A DNA stretch of 64,000 nt from Amyloporia xantha (lineage: Eukaryota; Basidiomycota; Agaricomycetes; Polyporales; Adustoporiaceae). Below the pieces are notes generated by a model. That model had not been told where the DNA came from. It worked only from the letters and a program-made list of their open reading frames with translations, and ran no database searches. The first letter of the stretch is position 1, and the number at the start of each line of letters is the position of its first letter. This document shows positions 36,157 through 47,900 of this stretch, in pieces. The stretch is taken from contig JAYKKR010000007.1 in NCBI GenBank assembly GCA_036971615.1, positions 310,001 through 374,000 of the forward strand, given 5' to 3'. The translations under genes were made by a program, and so were the position numbers.

Positions 36157-37588
36157 GGTGTTGAGTTATTGAAAGATGAAGTGGGATTCTGCCCGCGTCA
36201 GTCTGTCCGTGCTTCGATCTTATACAACGGGAGTCCTGTTAACGGCGCTTTAATCGTGTAGAACACATGCAAAGGTTGTGATCATATCTGGTAGACGATC
36301 ATTGTTGCAAGTCATTTCGGAATGTATTCGTTGTTGTCGCTGTCGACTGTCGCGTCGCATGGATCACAAGATACTATGCTTGTGGAATGGTTTGGTCTTA
36401 GTCTATAGGTTGGTGGAACGCTAGGTGAAGAGCGTGTTCGGAATGTTCCCGTGGTTCCTTACGAGTGCACTGAACCTGCCGAATAGTTAGAACATAATCT
36501 TGACCATGTACGATTAACATTTTTTACACACAATTAAGGAGGTATACGTACATCAATATCACGAGACAGCGCTGTCGCTGCAACAACGACGGACTTCGTG
36601 CCGAAGATATATCGCACACCCGCGAATGAGAGACGGGTTGAATTAGTTTGTGATTTGTGCGATGGGGAGAAGAAGTCGTCTTGCTTACCAAAAACAAAAT
36701 CGGACAACGCGCCGATGAGAACCCCAAGATGTCAGTCTCATGGTTCTGGATTGGTGGCGTTCCCTAGACTGTATATGGTCAACTCGGCATTTTGCTTCAG
36801 AAGACCGGTGCGTACGGTTCGCGTACACTGGCGTGGATATTGTTCTATGGCTATGGCTGGGAAACATTATTCGTGGAGTTGCGTACCATACCGTGTCTTC
36901 GAGAATTAAACGTGGTCTACATATCTTGTGGATCTACGGCACGAGTTTGCGGGGTGGAGGCCAAGTGTGGTGGTATCTGTGTATCCGACGAGGTGTCTAA
37001 ATACGATTAAACACCTACGTGTAGTACCACACCGTAAACATGTGGGGAGGAATTCCTGTATGGACAAAATTATCATATTGTATAGCAGCGCCACGTACTC
37101 GTTGACACGGCCCGAGAGTCACTTTGCTTCTTTTAACGCATATTACATGTATGGAAATGGGGAGTGTTGCAGTTAGCACATCGCAGGTGGAGAGCCAGAG
37201 GGGTATTTGGTCTGAGACAGGTGGCTGCTTTCCGATCATTCTATTCGTAAGGACATCGCCGCGTGTGTCTTGAGAGCGTCTATCGTTCGGCAATGTTATC
37301 GACGATTTGCCGTTGCCTTCATTCTCACAATACATGCAATGTGGTTAGGCTACTGTGAGCTCTCGTGCGGCGCTGTCGAAGTACTCTCGTGTCGGTGCTC
37401 CGCGGTGTATGAGATAAGGCACTAGTGCCGTCTGTAACAGTGGAATGTGATAATGTTACTGTCTGTAAGTCGTCTGTTCTTGGATAGCTTGCACTGCCTT
37501 CTTTTTGACTTTAATGTAGGGCTGGAGCACGCGATATATATAAACAGCACGACTACCGGTGGTATGGGAACCGCGCCTGGGCGAAAAT
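36157..37588. other. Intergenic, no recognised gene
   Basis: Overlapping short ORFs lie on both strands around 36.6-37.3 kb; none shows motifs or consistent splicing. It contains the divergent promoters of the R1 gene (minus) and the repeat-bearing gene (plus). Confidence 0.5.
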
Positions 37589-38917
37589 ATGTACCAAGGT
37601 GCAGATGAGAATGTGAACCAATTCACGCACCTCACGGACGACTTCCCGAGCGACTTCACGATCGGCTTCCCGGACGACTTCCCGGGTGACTTTACGAACA
37701 ACTTCACGGACGACTTTACGGACGACAGTATCGACGATGGTGCAGCCGATAGTATCGACGATGGTGCAGCCGACAGTATCGACGATGGTACAACCGACAG
37801 TATAGACGATGATACAACCGACAACATGGACGATGGTACAGCCGACAGCATAGACGATGGTACAACCGACAGTGTGGATGAAGGTACGGATGATAGTATA
37901 GATGGTGAGTAGCAAATGCCATCGTCTGTCGGTTTGTTCTGAATATCTGCAGAGGGTTCTCTTTCCGACAGGCAATTCGCGGCGAGCTCTACGCATAACG
38001 ACTCTTCGTTATCTGCGTTTGAGCTCTTCGTGCTGTCCGCACCAAATGACCTTGTGGATGTTTTCTTTGAAAATTGGACGCCGGACTTGATTTGTCGTCT
38101 ACGGCAAGTTTCTCAAGCTCTGCGTCTTGGGGTTGCTTGCTACAGCGAACGGTCTTGGAACATCAACACATTCTTGTCAAGATGGTTCACCGATCCAGTA
38201 TCATTTCGGCAAAGTCTTGACACGTTCAATGCCATCGTATCAGGGTCTCAAGCCTTACAGTTCTTCGAGAGACGGGTCTTCCGCAGAGGCGACATCGACA
38301 TCTACGTCCCTTTGGATGGTTTATTAGGGCTGGGACGTTGCATACAGGCATATGGATACAAGTTTCTTTGCGCAGGAAACGAGTACTTCGACGTCGCTGC
38401 GTTGCGATTACCTGGAAAACTTCTCAACGCCGAACGTATTTCTCCTGGTTCTGGACACCACTTCGCCGTTTTCAACTTTGTTCGCCGTGTTGCGCCTTGG
38501 GAGTCCAACTGTCGGCAACTTCAGTTGATAGCTGTTGCCCGTCACCCAGTTGATCATGTACTCGGCTTCCACAGTAGTGAGTCTTGTTGTTCTTGCGATC
38601 CAGATTTATGGCTCAAAGAATCCTTAGCTGGTGTCATGAATTATATCACCGGGTCGTACGCAGTATCATTGTTTCCGCGCGATACGTTTGTCGACCGCAC
38701 GATGTATATTTCTGGCGATCCTGCTACCGCCTTTTCTACTACGACATGGATCATGAAATATCGACAGCGAGGGTGGCGTATGCTTGGGTCCGATGACGAT
38801 GCATTTATTGACGATGATCGACTCTGTGGAGATAGACAAGTCGGCGACCAAAAAACATGGGTCATGAGATTTGACTTAGGCACGTCGTCCGGCACCTGGA
38901 AGCGACATTATGACTAA
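37589..38917 (+). CDS. Nucleotidyltransferase-like protein with N-terminal Asp-rich repeats
   Basis: Predicted 426 residues in two exons (37589-37904 and 37953-38917) joined by a 48-bp intron; lengths sum to a multiple of three. Residues about 15-105 are low-complexity: first DDF(P/T)xDF units, then eight-residue repeats of the type DDGTADSI. After LSAPNDLVDVFFENWTPDLI an F-box-like helix (CRLRQVSQALRLGVACYSER) leads to FLSRWFTDPVSFRQ and the segment VSGSQALQFFERRVFRRGDI-DIYV. The GS...D-I-D pattern resembles the metal-binding part of nucleotidyltransferase folds common in agaric proteins of this type. A Cys-rich patch (ESCCSCDPDLW) follows. Function unknown; catalysis is only suggested by the motif. 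Confidence 0.68.
37628..37900 (+). repeat. Coding minisatellite (24-bp units, plus 12-bp family)
   Basis: From about 37720 to 37900 a 24-bp unit (gacgatggtgcagccgatag plus four bases) recurs about seven times with point differences, encoding DDGxxDSI repeats. The preceding 37628-37720 is built of related 12-bp units encoding DDFT/DDFP. Reading frame is kept throughout. Confidence 0.92.
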
Positions 38918-39925
38918 AGAGTTATTTATGGCGTTATAGACGTGTCTGACAGTAGCGAGCGGTTGCCAGACATTCGGTTCGAAGTGGTCAATCATGCTCA
39001 GTATGCTGGCGCTCCCGGTTCTTACCTGACGTTAAGTCCGCGATTCTCGCGCAGGTAAGACTAGATCTTCTGTCTTGATCCAATTTGTCATTTACGATGG
39101 GTTGACAATGCAGTGCGAGCGCGTTTATGATGGGTAACGGGTGGCCCCACTATGGGGGTACATTCGAAACGACTTTGTTTTTCGGGTATTAATATTCAAG
39201 ACCGTTCAACATATTGAATGGATGCACTTCCACGTACAATTTCTGTCGAATACGTTGTATGTCTATTGTGTACATGCTGGTTTCTGCTGAAAGCACCCAG
39301 GACGGAGGTTTCTGTTGTTGTGACCATGAATAAACGGGAACAAGGCGGTTTGTCTTTGTTATGATGTTCAATAGATATTTGAATGCAATTTGAACGTTTT
39401 GAGAAAGAAACCTGTGGACGAAAACAGGTAGAACAGAAAATGTGAGATTATAATGTTTCGATGACCTCAAATACACGGCAGGAAACGCTGGCAATCGCAG
39501 AGAAAGCTCGCTCATAATCTGCTCCGTTCCGGTCATTTTGTTTGCAGTCATATACACGATCAGAGCGCCATATACTCTATGATGTCTCGTCATTTCCGAG
39601 AGTGTATATGCGCCAAACCCGCTCGCATGATCGACGTGTTTTCACATCGTCTCGATGAGACATCCACGAACAATGCATCCTATATGATGGATGAAATGGC
39701 GACATATTAACGTTCAACTGAAGGGCGACTGGATCACTTTCAATCATATGATGTACAGTATCAAAAACTACATAGTACAAGTGGACAAAGACGGACTTGT
39801 CAAGAGTTCGGGATCCGCGTGTTTCCTTGTGTTATATATATACCGAGTATATGCTGTCTTTCGCACCGTTCATCGGAATTGAATTATATATGTACTGAGA
39901 CATGGCATGTTGTCGGCAGTAGTGG
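38918..39925. other. Intergenic; one unassigned minus-strand ORF
   Basis: A 134-residue frame at 39593-39189 (minus) has protein-like composition (aromatic and basic residues) but no motif and no conserved neighbour. It could be an exon of an unknown gene. Confidence 0.3.
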
Positions 39926-40610
39926 TCAGACGTCGTCGTCTGTCGGTGCTCCCTGTTGAAGCCAGCTTGTATCCCGAAGTAAGTGTATGTTTTTATTTAT
40001 GTATGCTATACGTACCACCTAACGACCGCATCCACCAGTGATAGCTCTATTCGTGTCATGTGTACGACCCGAAGGCCATCGTTTATGCCGTATTTGACAA
40101 CAATGATATTTCCTCGCCAAGGTAGGTTGAACCTGTGTCGTATTGTTTGATTGAGTCGTCCGGAGCGGTTACGTGCAGCGTGGACATGGTAGTCATTTCT
40201 GAGGAGACATTGTGTCCCTGGGATAGTATTGATTCGGATGTCCCGACTCCCATCACGAAACCAAGGATGCAGATCGATGTCGTCAAGAAAAAAGGGCGGG
40301 TCCTCTACTGCATCGGGCCGTGTACCAAGCCAGATTATTTCGGGTCGTCTCCCTCCTGCGGGGTACAAAATTGCTCGAACAGCAAAGGGAATAACGGCCT
40401 GCGAAGATATCTGTGACTGTGTCCTGTTACAAATGTCGTACTTAGTGCATACCTGACGTATTTGATTGCGAATGGTCCAGTTTGATAATGCGATTATGCG
40501 GCGGTCAGGATAATCAGCGTGCGTCGTCTACAATGAAATAGGAATACCTTGTAAGTAGAACATTGAGTGGTAAGGATAGCAATGTTACTTACCGACTGAT
40601 TTCTGTCCAT
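39926..40610 (-). CDS. Hypothetical multi-exon protein
   Basis: The ATG at 40610 begins MDRNQS. After a GT...AG intron, TTHADYPDRRIIALSNWTIR NQIRQ joins in phase, through another intron, to AVIPFAVRAILYPAGGRRPE. The main exon continues (IIWLGTRPDAVEDPPFFLDD, FNLPWRGNIIVVKYGINDGL, RVVHMTRIELSLVDAVV). The consistent phases and short introns support a real gene of about 180-200 residues. The C-terminal exon is unsettled: the main frame stops at about 40006, while a later exon could give the ending WLQQGAPTDDDV (stop at 39926-39928). I do not recognise the fold. Confidence 0.5.
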
Positions 40611-42423
40611 TGTATAGTATATGACGACGAAAATTGAGTTGGTTGATGGGTCGCCTGTTTACTATGTTCTGATAAACACAGGATCGTGTCGTTTAGGGTG
40701 GACATGGAACAGATAATAGGAACTAGTTGATCGATATACGCACTCAGACACGTATGTCACCAAAGGAATTCTGTCCTATAGCCGGAGATGTGTAGAGTAT
40801 ATAGAGGGAACAAATTGACGACCAGTCTGTAGGGAAAAGAGGACTTTATCTTCAGCAGTTTATACCGGCAACTTGGAGATTCTGACATGCGGATCGCGAA
40901 GGACTTACGATGATTCGGAGATTGACGCACAGATCAAGTATGCATGTCAGAAATCGGTGAGGTCATCTTGACTAGAAGATGATAATAATTCATACCGATG
41001 GGCAGTGTCATCCGTAGAAATACAAATAGGAGGGTACACCTTCAATTAGCATAGTGTATCCTCATGACAAACCTCACGGGGTGGGATACGGATGGTTCGT
41101 AACGGAACAATTCACATGTCTTCACGCTGTGATGCTGCAAAAGTTACCTCTTGCTAGTATATGCCAAGGAATGTGGAGATGATAGAAAGGAGAAGGCGCA
41201 AGTTTGACGACGGACGGACCATGCTAACGACGAAGTTGATAGTCAGTGTTATTATTTGGAATAGACTGAGACATACCCAGCATTCGGAAATATTGTCATC
41301 TCGGACCGAGTACGCACCCGGTATAGCGGTCCGTGAGACGCCATTCTAACCATACGAAGACTTCCCCGCGGGGTGGCTTTTAGTCACGTCATACGACAAC
41401 GTTATGTGCCTTGTGGATTCTAGTGTATCATGGCGAGACGTTGTTCTATACCATTGACGGCAGGAGTCGAGGTGAACGTGCGAGTCGTGGTCATTGTCTC
41501 TTCGATACGTATTGTATACTCGTTTTGACTGGCCGGATGCGTTTCATGTAGTGATTTGTTCCATGTGCTGTGACCACCATGAAGTTAGTTAAAAACATTC
41601 TCTATGAAGACCTTCTCTGATGAGTAACACGCACGATACACGACAAACACTGACGACGTGGCGTCAAACCAAAATCTTTCGTGGCGTGGTTCGATATCGA
41701 CAGTCTGACTGGGAAGAAAATATGTGGTGCTGACGTCAGTCATGTCAGGTGTTAATTGTAGGGAGGACGGTAGGATGTATCGGTTGCGTACCAGTTGTCC
41801 AGCAACGCAGTAAATATAACACATAAATGAGCGTTGGATGCATTTTGTATGTTCGATACAAACGTGGAAGTATCTGAATTTAGTAGAGCCTTGAACACTC
41901 TCAGAGAAATCTTAATTGTGTAGGTTGTGTAGGATATGCGAGAACGCGCGACGGTAACTGACGTGCAACAGAAGACGCAATACGGTCACGTGGACAGCAT
42001 TATGTCACTGGTTTGTGTCAAAGCTTGCCGAACGTCTGTGCGCATATCACGTCCTTTCGCCATCTCTGCTTGTCGAACACCGGTCACATACCAGTCCGCC
42101 AAGGCTGGTCGATTCTTGACGGTGCTTCAACATCGAATGTTGTCGTCAGCGACACGATCGTAAACGCGGAGAATTGCAGGTTTGTAATTCGGCGAACTGC
42201 ATCATTGTCATAAGAGTATGTGTGTCATTCTCTGTCTTACTCCAAGGCTATATCCCATATGTATACGTTCGTCTCAAACAAGCGTCGGTATAGGGTGCAG
42301 CCGCGGTAAATCCTGTACATTCAAACGTCTCATGGTTTACAAACAGGGCAACAGCGTTACGTCGTAGACCAGCTACACTACCACACCGATTGCGACAGAG
42401 GCATTCCAGTATTGTACATGTCT
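40611..42423. other. Intergenic, no recognised gene
   Basis: Several short ORFs (for example 41824-41585 minus) have no motifs. This separates the small unknown gene from the 3' end of the R2 gene. Confidence 0.5.
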
Positions 42424-43714
42424 TTAGTCTGACTCATCCGACGACACGTCTTCCAAACTGGGCATACTGGGGCTCGGCGAGAGGGACGTAACCGTCGACG
42501 GAAAGGAGACACCAGTTGATTTATAGTAAGTTACGCGACGCTCGACGAAGTTTGTGCGCTCGTCTAGGTAGATATTCTCCATGAATGGAAACTGGTAGGA
42601 TGCTTGTCATTGGTTGAATATGTTACGAAATCAATTTCAACTCACCGGATTCGCAGACAGATACAAAGGAGTGTATCCGAGTGCGCCCAGGAGACGATCC
42701 GCGATATATTCAATGTAAACATCCATCGCCTCCGCACTTATACCTATCAAGGGACATGGTAGCGCATCTACTCGCCGCATTTTTAACGACATCTATGGTA
42801 CGATCGCTGCGACTGGTGCTTACCATGGAAGTATTCTTTCTCCAGGCGGACAGCGTCCGATATGATATTATGCACAGCTTCCTCGGATATGATGGCTTGG
42901 AGATGTCCATATAGGACACAAGCAAAATCGGCATGGAGACCTTCGTCGCGGGCGATGAGTACATTTGAGAAAGACACCCCGGGGAGCACGCCTTTGGTGC
43001 GAAGCCAGAATATGGCGGCAAACGAAGACGAATAGAATATTGCTTCCACGGCAGCGAACACTACCAAGCGTGCAGCGAACGGCTCGTCGACATCGTCAAG
43101 CCATTTGAAACACCATTCCGCTTTAGCTTTGATGCACGGTACAGTGTCAGCAGCTTTCAAAAGGTTGTTGCGCTCCGTGTTGTCAGTAATTAGCGACCCC
43201 AACAGTAATGAATATGTCTCCGAATGGACATTCTTCCTGTCACGGTTGATAAATATGTCTGATAGTGAGTTTTGTCATCATCTATGGGGGCATACTACGA
43301 CTTACATCATCATTTGGAATCCATAGAAGCATCGCACTTCCGCGATCTGAACCTCCGTGCATAATCGCTGCACCAGGTTTTCCGATACAATGCCATGTGA
43401 GACAGCAAAAAAGGCAAGAATGGTGCTGATGAATGCACGCTCCTCCGCCGTTAGATCGGCATTCCAATGAGTCAGGTCCGTGCTTAGATCAATCTCTTCT
43501 GTCGTCCAGAAATTGGCTTGGGCTGTCTTGTACATCTGCCAAATCTAGAGACCATAAGCACCATTGTAATAGATCACTAACATGTGCTTACTTTTGGATA
43601 CTCGATTGGATACAACACAAACCGATCGGGGTTTGCTCGTAATATGGGCTCCTGCATTTCGACGGCAGTGTTGGAACTGACGTGCACATAATCTGACTGA
43701 CTGTTAGATGTCAT
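42424..43714 (-). CDS. RNR2: Ribonucleotide reductase small subunit (R2)-like, one iron ligand replaced
   Basis: Class I R2 houses the di-iron/tyrosyl-radical cofactor that starts catalysis in R1. There are five exons: 43714-43592, 43544-43306, 43236-42824, 42767-42646 and 42591-42424, all in phase and encoding 354 residues. Motifs in order: [38 protein letters not shown] (metal-ligand Asp), [65 protein letters not shown] (ligand Glu), [17 protein letters not shown] (Glu and His ligands), [29 protein letters not shown]. The helix normally reading MENIHSEMY here reads MKNVHSETY. The His and the radical Tyr remain, but the bridging/terminal Glu ligand is Lys. The C-terminal tail, which normally ends in a Phe/Asp-rich peptide that docks on R1, is replaced by a Ser/Pro-rich end ([10 protein letters not shown]). 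The ORF and all splice sites are intact, so this is probably a non-catalytic paralogue. Confidence 0.93.
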
Positions 43715-44911
43715 AGTTGCGGTGGTAGTGCAGTCCGTTTAGGAAGACGGTTATGGAATGTGTCGACTGAGTTAGGGGCTGAGGTTGGACTGATCATGAC
43801 CGGTAAGTACTTATAGTTCGTCGACCCTGTACTGATTTGCAATTGACGCAAATTTGCCATGTTGTGCTATCTTAGAAGGTGTGCCATCGAGCATGAGCGA
43901 AGCCGTGAGGGTAGCGTCTGGTACTCTGGACAGTACCGATCTCACACGAAGCTGTCAATCTATTGCAACGGGGCCATCGGGTCGCTGTGTAGCTCAAACG
44001 TGTCAATCACTTTAACCTTCAATGACTAATGAATGCACGACGTTGGCGGTAACGATACAAGATCACATCACATCGTCAATTTTATACTAACTATACTGGA
44101 CAGGCTACACTTGCCGTCCCGAATATCGTAGCACTAGACTCCTTTGACATTAGTTGACTAGATGCTCCCCTCAGGAACAGTTGTCTCGCTTGCTATTCCG
44201 GCACGAGGTTCCGTGAGTATATGTGATAATTGTTCTATTTTTCCTCAGCTGCCAGAATACATGACACCTTTGAATGCGGTTTAGCGTTTCGCCGGTCTCT
44301 TACCCTGTGCGCAGCACTCGGAACGGACACCCCGCCGCATAATTGGCGCACCACGAGCATTTAGATCATCTGATTCTTCGGAAGTTGGGTACCGAGAACA
44401 TGTGCCCTTCAACTATGCGCATATAATAAGGGAGGTCTCATTCGTTAACACCGGCGTCTCATCTGTCCTCAATTCGAAATATTTTCTGTTCTGAGCACTA
44501 CATGTCATGGCACATCGAACCTCTTCTTCTGTGGAGCAAAACATGCACTGTGATGGAAGCATATCAACGCCCAGTGCGCCGTCATCGATGCCTTCAACGT
44601 CTGCCTATCCTGTGGAAGTACCTACTCCCACCAGTAAGAGACTTACGCACATGCACTTTGCAAGTATCTAATAAGCTGGGATTTAGACCGACTTCCAAGT
44701 GACTATACACCGTTAACATCCAACCCCACAATTGGTATCGTCGGTACGTTGACATTCTATCTAGCTAAATCAGAAAGTCTAACGAATCTTTATATTATCA
44801 CAATCATTCGATCACTTCCATACTTTGCGTGCATATGTCCTTGCTGTAACAATTGGAACCCTGACCGTGCGTCCCATATTGCTTTCCTATATCGAAGTAC
44901 GGCGTGTTTCC
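43715..44911. other. Upstream region of the Helitron and R2 genes
   Basis: About 1.2 kb with no gene. It holds the divergent promoters and should contain the Helitron's left end if the R2 gene is not part of the element. No unambiguous 5' terminal TC boundary can be chosen without another copy. Confidence 0.5.
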
Positions 44912-47900
44912 ATGTCGCCCAGTGGAGGTCTCGAAGCTGCGGCAGTACCACTAGATACACAGCAATTGAATACTTCGTACAAACCTATTTGCATTTTGCA
45001 AGGCTTACACGCTATAAATTCGAGTCACGTTCATGTAGACGATTTAATTATCTCGGCGGTGCTTCATTCCATCCTCACCGTATTCTCGTTCTGGAGGTCA
45101 CAACCGCTTCGGGAGATTTGTAATTTGCACAATGTCGCATATAAGCCTAGAGACAACGCTGCACAGTTGAAATCTTTACTTGTTGCTCATGTTTGCATGA
45201 ATAGTTGCAGAGACACGGTATATATATTTCGCTATCTATCGTTTTCGAGGGATCCTCATCGGCTGGAAACACATATTGGAAACGCCAGTGATTCTATCCA
45301 GGAAGGAAGAAATGATTCTATCCCAGAAACGCTGTCGCAAGGTTGGGAACATTTGAAGGTTGCTGATGCCGAACTACGACAATCAATCATTCGTGAGTGG
45401 CAAGACACAGTACACACTGATAAACTACGTAAGCCGGTATGTGCAGTATGCTCGCGACGAACATCTCTCAATAGCGTTAATATCGTGCATCCCAGTACCA
45501 TAGATCTTACTCTGTTGCGCAATGATGACCTTCCGCCGTACACATTACCGACTACGTACAATTTCCAGGCATACGAGCGGGCAATACTGGACCCGCAGGG
45601 GTTAACAACTATAGATTCCCTAGGAAACATGCAGATATGTCAGCAATGCATGGTAGACTTGACAGAGCGAAATCGAATGCCAAAATATGCTCTTGCAAAC
45701 TGGCTATATTACGGTCATGCAGAGCTTCCTGCCGACGTTAGGAAGGCATTTGCAGACGCGACACGATGCGATCTTATGCTAATCTCACGCGCGAGAGCAA
45801 GCAAAATATCTTTTAGGTTTAGCGACTTGCGCAAGCATCCCCTAAGTGGTACAGATCCAACGACCTCTCAACGATGTATAAAGGGGAATGTCATGGTATT
45901 CCCCCAGGATTCAACTCACCTTCATGACGTGCTACCTCCGAGCCAAGATACAATTGCTGACTTTGTCTGCGCCGTGTTTGTGGGTGAGACCAAACCTTCG
46001 AGAGAAACTATTGGTCGCTTGAGTCCTGTTCTTGTGTGCAAGACGCGTGTGAAGGCAATGATCGATTTTCTCCTAGAATACAACCCATATTATGTGAGGA
46101 CTGCAGATTTTCGTGGGTTTGATCAGACCAATCTTGATTCATTGTTCGGTCCGAATACGGCTGATATCGACGAAGGCGTTCCCTGCAAAATTGAGATTGG
46201 ATCTTTGTCAACTAGTCATGGTATTGAAAGCGCAACAGGAGATTATACGGGACGCAATACCATTAAGGATGACCCATTGCCTGACGACGACATGTTAATT
46301 GAGAATGTTGGTTTTACGATGGGAGACGAGACAGCCCTCAATTACAAAGCTATGAAGATGAAAGCATTGTCTCATTGTCTCTCTGGAGGTCGATTTGTAC
46401 AATCACGAGCCGGAAATCGGTTCATCCCTGACTTCGAGAACCCCTCTTTGCTATCGTGGCTATTCCCGTATCTTGATCCGTGGGGTATAGGTGCTTTCTT
46501 TCATCCAATGCGACGCCAGAAATTGACTCTTGAAGAGCAGTTGGCTTACATGCTGTCTGTGGGAGACAACCGATTCGAGAAAGACCCTGATTTCGCATTT
46601 GTATATTATAACATTCTCCAGAAGAAGAAAGTTTGTGAAACTGTCAACTTCCGCGTACCAGCTGCACAGCATGAAGACATTATCAGAAAATTGATGACTG
46701 TTGATACTGACACTCTCAACTCCCTGATCAAGAAGTACGAGACCAACCCGTTATACAGACCGGTCGATCCAATCGAACGGGATATTATACAAGTACTCAT
46801 GCGAGTAGGTCTTGTCGGACATGACGTGCCTGGGACCGCTGCCCAGAAGGTTGCCTTGCGAAATCAGATACGAGGACTTATCAATCATATGGGAACACCT
46901 ACCTTGTTTATTACGTTGAATCCATCTGACGTAAATCATCCATTAATTCGCCTGTACGCTGGGGAAAACATCAATCTTGAGGATGCCACAAGAGGTGAAG
47001 ATTTATCAGAGTGGCACCGAAAGCTTATAGCTGCACGAAATCCAGCTGCCTGCGCGTTGTTTTTTGACACAATGATATCATCGTTTATCAAGATAATCCT
47101 AAGGCATGGGCGGACAGAGAGAGGATTATTTGGAAGATGTACGGCTTACTATGGTACTGTGGAAGCACAAGGGAAAGGGACGTTGCATTGCCATATGCTT
47201 ATCTGGCTCGACGGGCACCCAAACCCTCAAAAAATGCGAGATTTTATGCAAGATTCCGCTGAATATACAGAGGTATTATTTCAGTGGCTTGAGTCTGTGA
47301 TACGGTGTGAGCTTTTAGGCGCAACGTCTATTACAGAGGAACCGGGTGGACATCCATTGCCGCGTCCCGATCGGCGTACCGAAACTGGGAATCCTCATCC
47401 ATGTGTTGTTGCTGCTCCATCCATTCGGCATTATAATGTTGCGGACTTTGATATACAATATGTTTATTTTGTAAACGAACTGGTTAAGGAATTTAACTGG
47501 CATGAACATACTGTAGCCTGTTGGCGATATTTAAAACGCGGAGAAGCAAGGAATGACCGAACATGTAGAATGCGTATTGATGGATCAACGAACGCCACGA
47601 CAACAATTGATCCAGAGACTGGCTCCATCCTGCTGCGTCGTCTACATCCGCGCATTGCGTGCTACAACGATACGGTCATTTTCCTGCTTAAGTCGAACAT
47701 GGACATCAAGTTTATCGGATCAGGCGAGGCGGCAAAGGCTTTGCTATACTATGTAACAGATTATATTACGAAATCTCCTTTGCCGACACATGTTGGTCTT
47801 GCTGCACTATCATATGCAATCCAGCGAACGAACGAGAAATTTACAGAAAGAGTAGATGGCGCCATACACCGCAATTCAAAGGGCGCATTGACAATGACAG

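Noticed and set aside
37628..37900. CRISPR-like array
   Set aside because: The regular units have no unique spacers and keep a coding frame; it is a coding minisatellite.
37553..37996. Long minus-strand frames across the Asp-rich repeat (Val/Arg-rich and Tyr/His-rich translations)
   Set aside because: They are antisense shadows of the in-frame minisatellite; the plus strand joins through a 48-bp intron to a long conserved-looking domain.
33024..43714. Endogenous giant-virus insertion as the source of the RNR genes
   Set aside because: Large DNA viruses do encode RNR, but both genes here have many short fungal-type introns at typical positions and no capsid, polymerase or packaging gene is nearby.
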